NCBI RefSeq assembly: GCF_000755145.1
Contig: NZ_CP009228.1
Location: forward strand, 496,001 to 560,000
Length of the DNA: 64,000 bases
Source of the DNA: Treponema putidum
GTDB lineage: Bacteria; Spirochaetota; Spirochaetia; Treponematales; Treponemataceae
Direction of reading: 5' to 3'
In this document: piece by piece, positions 61,587 to 64,000 of the stretch
Numbering within the stretch: the first letter of the stretch is position 1
Layout of the letters: every line of letters starts with the position of its first letter
Program-made: the position numbers and the translations under genes
The notes under the pieces: generated by a model
Databases searched by the model: none
Told to the model about the DNA's origin: nothing
What the model saw: only the letters and a program-made list of their open reading frames with translations

Positions 61587-62531
61587 ATGGATAGTGATAA
61601 AAGAATAAAGCTTGTGAGAATTGCATCTCTTACAGCCCTCATAGGAAACATAATAATCTGTATTGCAAAACTTGTTATAGGAATTTATGCACAAAGTCTT
61701 TCGGTACTTGGTGACGGATTAGATTCGGCAACCGACGTTATAATATCGGTTATTACACTTGCGGTAAGTTTTATAATAAACAGGCCTTCAGATAAAGAAC
61801 ATCCTTGGGGTCATCAACGGGCTGAAACAATGGCCGCTCTAATTCTATCTTTTATAATTATGACAGCAGGCTTTCAGCTCTTTCTTACGGCAGCAGGAAA
61901 ACTGATAAATGTTTATAAAGGAACCGTAATTATTATAATGCCTCACATACTTGCCGCTATTGTTACGGTATCTTCAATTATAGTAAAACTTCTTTTAGCC
62001 TTAAACCAGTATATTATGGGTAAAAAAGCCGGCAGTATGATGATTCAAGCCAATGCAAAAAATATGACAAATGATGTTATCCTTTCTTCTTCGGTTTTAA
62101 CGGGTCTTGCAATCTCTTATTTTTTTAATGCACCGATTTTTGATGCAATTACGGCTCTTTTGGTAAGTGCTTGGATTATAAAATCAGGCCTAGGACTTTT
62201 TATAGAATTAAATGTTGAGTTAATGGACGGAAATACTAACGAGCTTTTGTACAAGCTGCTATTTGAAGCCGCCAATTCCGTTGAAGGAGCTCATAATCCT
62301 CACCGAGCAAGAATCAGACGAATGGCCAATCTTCTGGATATAGATTTGGATATTGAAGTTGATCCGTCAATCACGATTTGCGAAGGCCATAACATTGCAG
62401 AAAAAGTTACTTCAGCAATTAAAGAAAAAATGGAAAATGTTTATGACGTAATGGTACATATCGAACCTTATGGGATTCACACTCATGAAGAAGAGGGATT
62501 CGGTTTATCGGAAAAAGACATAAAAGTTTAA
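61587..62531 (+). CDS. Cation diffusion facilitator (CDF) metal transporter
   Basis: 314 aa from ATG 61587. Six membrane helices and a cytoplasmic C-terminal domain. Helix 2 has the metal-site pair in LDSATDV (DxxxD). The loop after it has HPWGHQRAE. In helix 5 the second pair reads NMTND, i.e. Asn where zinc exporters carry His (HxxxD), so the exported metal may not be zinc. The C-terminal domain includes DLDIEVDPSITICEGHNIAE. It is preceded by its own promoter and is probably leaderless. It overlaps the convergent VanY gene by 4 nt at their stops. Confidence 0.9.
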   Translation: MDSDKRIKLVRIASLTALIGNIIICIAKLVIGIYAQSLSVLGDGLDSATDVIISVITLAVSFIINRPSDKEHPWGHQRAETMAALILSFIIMTAGFQLFLTAAGKLINVYKGTVIIIMPHILAAIVTVSSIIVKLLLALNQYIMGKKAGSMMIQANAKNMTNDVILSSSVLTGLAISYFFNAPIFDAITALLVSAWIIKSGLGLFIELNVELMDGNTNELLYKLLFEAANSVEGAHNPHRARIRRMANLLDIDLDIEVDPSITICEGHNIAEKVTSAIKEKMENVYDVMVHIEPYGIHTHEEEGFGLSEKDIKV

Positions 62532-63325
62532 TTAAGTTTTTCTTTTTTCCAAAGGTCGATAAATTCCAACATATATTGTTGGATATCACCGAACCATTCT
62601 TTTTGAAACTTGCAAGCCTCAACTCCCAAATACCTATAATGCCAGCACTCCCATTTATAGCCGGTAATATGCTCCATATTTTTAGGATAAGATAAAGACC
62701 AGCCGTACTTCCACGCATTATTAAGCATCCATTTACCTTCAGGCGTATCGGCATAAGAATCATCAATAGTGGCGAAATCAATGACAGTACCCAGTTGATG
62801 CTGACTTGCTCCGGGAGGAGCCGAAAAAGACAGAGCATTTTTTTTACCATACTCCTTTTCATATTTTGAAAAAAGCTTAGTTTGGTAGCTATAAGACCGA
62901 TAACCTGAACTTACCATTATTTCTAGTCCAGTCTTTTTTGCATCTTCTGCCATTTTTTGTAAGGGACGTTCCGCAATTTTTGCAAGATAGATATTGGTAC
63001 GATCAAGAACATATTTTCTGTCTTTTATATTTACCAATAATATAATATTTTTGGGTTTATAATTTTCATCAAGACGGTTAAGTTTATCCACCAAAATCAA
63101 TTCATCTTCTTTTTCATTTTTCAGAACAATATTTAAATCCTTAAAAAATTCTCTCCGATTATTGTTTATTTTATTAAAAATTTGTTTAGGAAAGCGTCTT
63201 GAAATATATGTATAAACTTTTTTATATATATCTTCATCGTCACTTGATTTGTCTTCCGTATACCCGACAATTAATAAAACAAAAAATAAAATAATAAATA
63301 TATTTCTTTTTAGATTAAAATACAT
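62528..63325 (-). CDS. VanY-type D-alanyl-D-alanine carboxypeptidase (M15)
   Basis: 265 aa. An N-terminal hydrophobic segment (about 8-21) is a signal or anchor. The M15 active site is complete: SGYRSYSYQ, HQLGTVIDF (His and Asp zinc ligands) and WECWHYRY (Glu and His). It trims the terminal D-Ala from peptidoglycan stem peptides outside the cytoplasm. AAGGA precedes the ATG. It lies 24 nt downstream of a STAS protein gene on the same strand, so the regulators and this cell-wall enzyme may share a transcript. Confidence 0.92.
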   Translation of the reverse strand: MYFNLKRNIFIILFFVLLIVGYTEDKSSDDEDIYKKVYTYISRRFPKQIFNKINNNRREFFKDLNIVLKNEKEDELILVDKLNRLDENYKPKNIILLVNIKDRKYVLDRTNIYLAKIAERPLQKMAEDAKKTGLEIMVSSGYRSYSYQTKLFSKYEKEYGKKNALSFSAPPGASQHQLGTVIDFATIDDSYADTPEGKWMLNNAWKYGWSLSYPKNMEHITGYKWECWHYRYLGVEACKFQKEWFGDIQQYMLEFIDLWKKEKLN

Positions 63326-63349
63326 ATTTAATCCTTGAGAAAAAATTAT

Positions 63350-63673
63350 TTATATTTCGTCAATTGAATGAATAATTCTAAACACATCGGAAAAACCCGT
63401 CGAATCCAAAGCCATCTTGACATCCTTGGCAGGGTTTAACATATACATCTTATGACCATTTTCTTCGCTTTCGTTATGAGCCGTCATTAAAACACCTATT
63501 CCCGATGACGAAAGAGCTTGTACCTTAGACAAGTCTAAGATAACATCATTGTCCTTAATTGCAGTATATACTTTTTTTTCAAAATCACCTGATGTATATA
63601 GATTAACGGTTCCTTCAATAGCCAATAATAAACACCCCGATACTTTCGATTCAGTAATAATCAAATTTTCCAT
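63350..63673 (-). CDS. STAS-domain anti-sigma-factor antagonist (SpoIIAA-like)
   Basis: 107 aa, one STAS domain. The regulatory Ser is in VQALSSSGIGVLMTAHNE, the site usually phosphorylated by an anti-sigma kinase and dephosphorylated by a SpoIIE-type phosphatase. VILDLSKV precedes it. AAAGGA lies before the ATG. The gene is 10 nt after the phosphatase gene, a common partner-switch arrangement. The kinase/anti-sigma partner is not in the window. Confidence 0.92.
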   Translation of the reverse strand: MENLIITESKVSGCLLLAIEGTVNLYTSGDFEKKVYTAIKDNDVILDLSKVQALSSSGIGVLMTAHNESEENGHKMYMLNPAKDVKMALDSTGFSDVFRIIHSIDEI

Positions 63674-63683
63674 AGCACGTCCT

Positions 63684-64000
63684 TTATATATGTTTGAATG
63701 TCATAATAGTGATATCATCTTCAATTTCATGAGCAATATAATCCAAGAAAGTTTTATATATAGCATTCGAAATTTCACTTGCCGACTTTGTCTTATTTGC
63801 AGCAATCAAACGGCTTACTCTATCATTTCCGAATTTATCTCCTTTTAAGTTTTTAGAATCCAATAAACCGTCAGTAACAAAAACAATAATATCATTACGG
63901 TTCATTGTTATTTTTCTTACCTTTAAAAACGGCCTTATATTTTTTACAAAACCTAATACCCTTCCCTCTCCTTGAATTTCAATAACATTTTTATAAGAAT
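63684..64000 (-). CDS. Partial SpoIIE/PP2C-type serine phosphatase (C-terminal end)
   Basis: The minus-strand frame is open to the right edge, so only the C-terminal about 104 residues are visible. They contain GEGRVLGFVKNIRPFLK and IIVFVTDGLLDSKN with the metal-binding Asp, then IAHEIEDDITIMTFKHI. This is the end of a SpoIIE-like PP2C domain. The internal Met at 63905 is not the start. It probably dephosphorylates the STAS protein encoded 10 nt downstream. The N-terminal sensor is outside the window. Confidence 0.85.
   Translation of the reverse strand, partial: SYKNVIEIQGEGRVLGFVKNIRPFLKVRKITMNRNDIIVFVTDGLLDSKNLKGDKFGNDRVSRLIAANKTKSASEISNAIYKTFLDYIAHEIEDDITIMTFKHI

Overview
The window is spirochaete chromosome, most likely an oral-type Treponema close to T. 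denticola. The identification comes from gene content, not from a database search. It rests on a Borrelia-type p83/100 antigen homologue, spirochaete-style lipoprotein signals with relaxed lipoboxes, a 7TM-DISM chemoreceptor, lptC-lptA-lptB-pth gene order, a MurA with Asp in place of the catalytic Cys, and an AT-rich sequence with short intergenic spaces.

Layout. 1-2400: partial nuclease-like lipoprotein and recG. 2487-13127: two tandem, paralogous, very AT-rich giant genes (about 1770 aa each if repaired), with order pseudokinase / STAND ATPase / TPR / GAF-like / GGDEF / GAF. Both are broken by single extra bases in 8-nt homopolymers. 13166-13367: tRNA-Pro and tRNA-Asp. 13498-24540: C69 dipeptidase, 7TM chemoreceptor, dnaX, then pgi-engB-hutD-rluA and an M18 aminopeptidase. 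24729-33962: rhodanese lipoprotein, DbpA-type RNA-binding protein, GPH symporter, a transposase-derived protein lacking the DDE residues, and an RND (MMPL) / LolA-like / outer-membrane barrel operon. 34059-38730: 2-hydroxycarboxylate transporter, p83/100 protein and a PQQ-propeller protein whose signal peptide is out of frame. 38892-46236: CPBP protease, steroid-5-alpha-reductase-like protein, sufCBD and a membrane pyrophosphatase. 46319-55092: EIIC-like membrane protein, tRNA-Ala, lipoprotein, cheB and cheR, lptCAB-pth, a CBM48-like protein and murA. 55379-64000: dCache chemoreceptor, oppBCDF, a CDF metal transporter, VanY-like carboxypeptidase, a STAS protein and the end of a SpoIIE-type phosphatase.

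How the genes work together. Several modules are envelope-related: Lpt-like export, MurA and VanY for peptidoglycan, the RND/LolA/barrel set and Opp peptide uptake. Several are signalling modules: two chemoreceptors, CheB and CheR, GGDEF giants, and a phosphatase/STAS partner switch. Most promoters that can be read are sigma70-like with a 17-bp spacer. At least seven genes have the start codon only 5-8 nt after the -10 box and no Shine-Dalgarno sequence, which predicts leaderless mRNAs. dnaX carries an A10 run with an immediate -1-frame stop, which suggests tau/gamma production by slippage.

The strongest candidates for something undescribed are the tandem GGDEF giants, the domesticated transposase beside the RND/LolA/barrel operon, and the leaderless promoter class. 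No CRISPR array, intact insertion sequence or prophage was seen.
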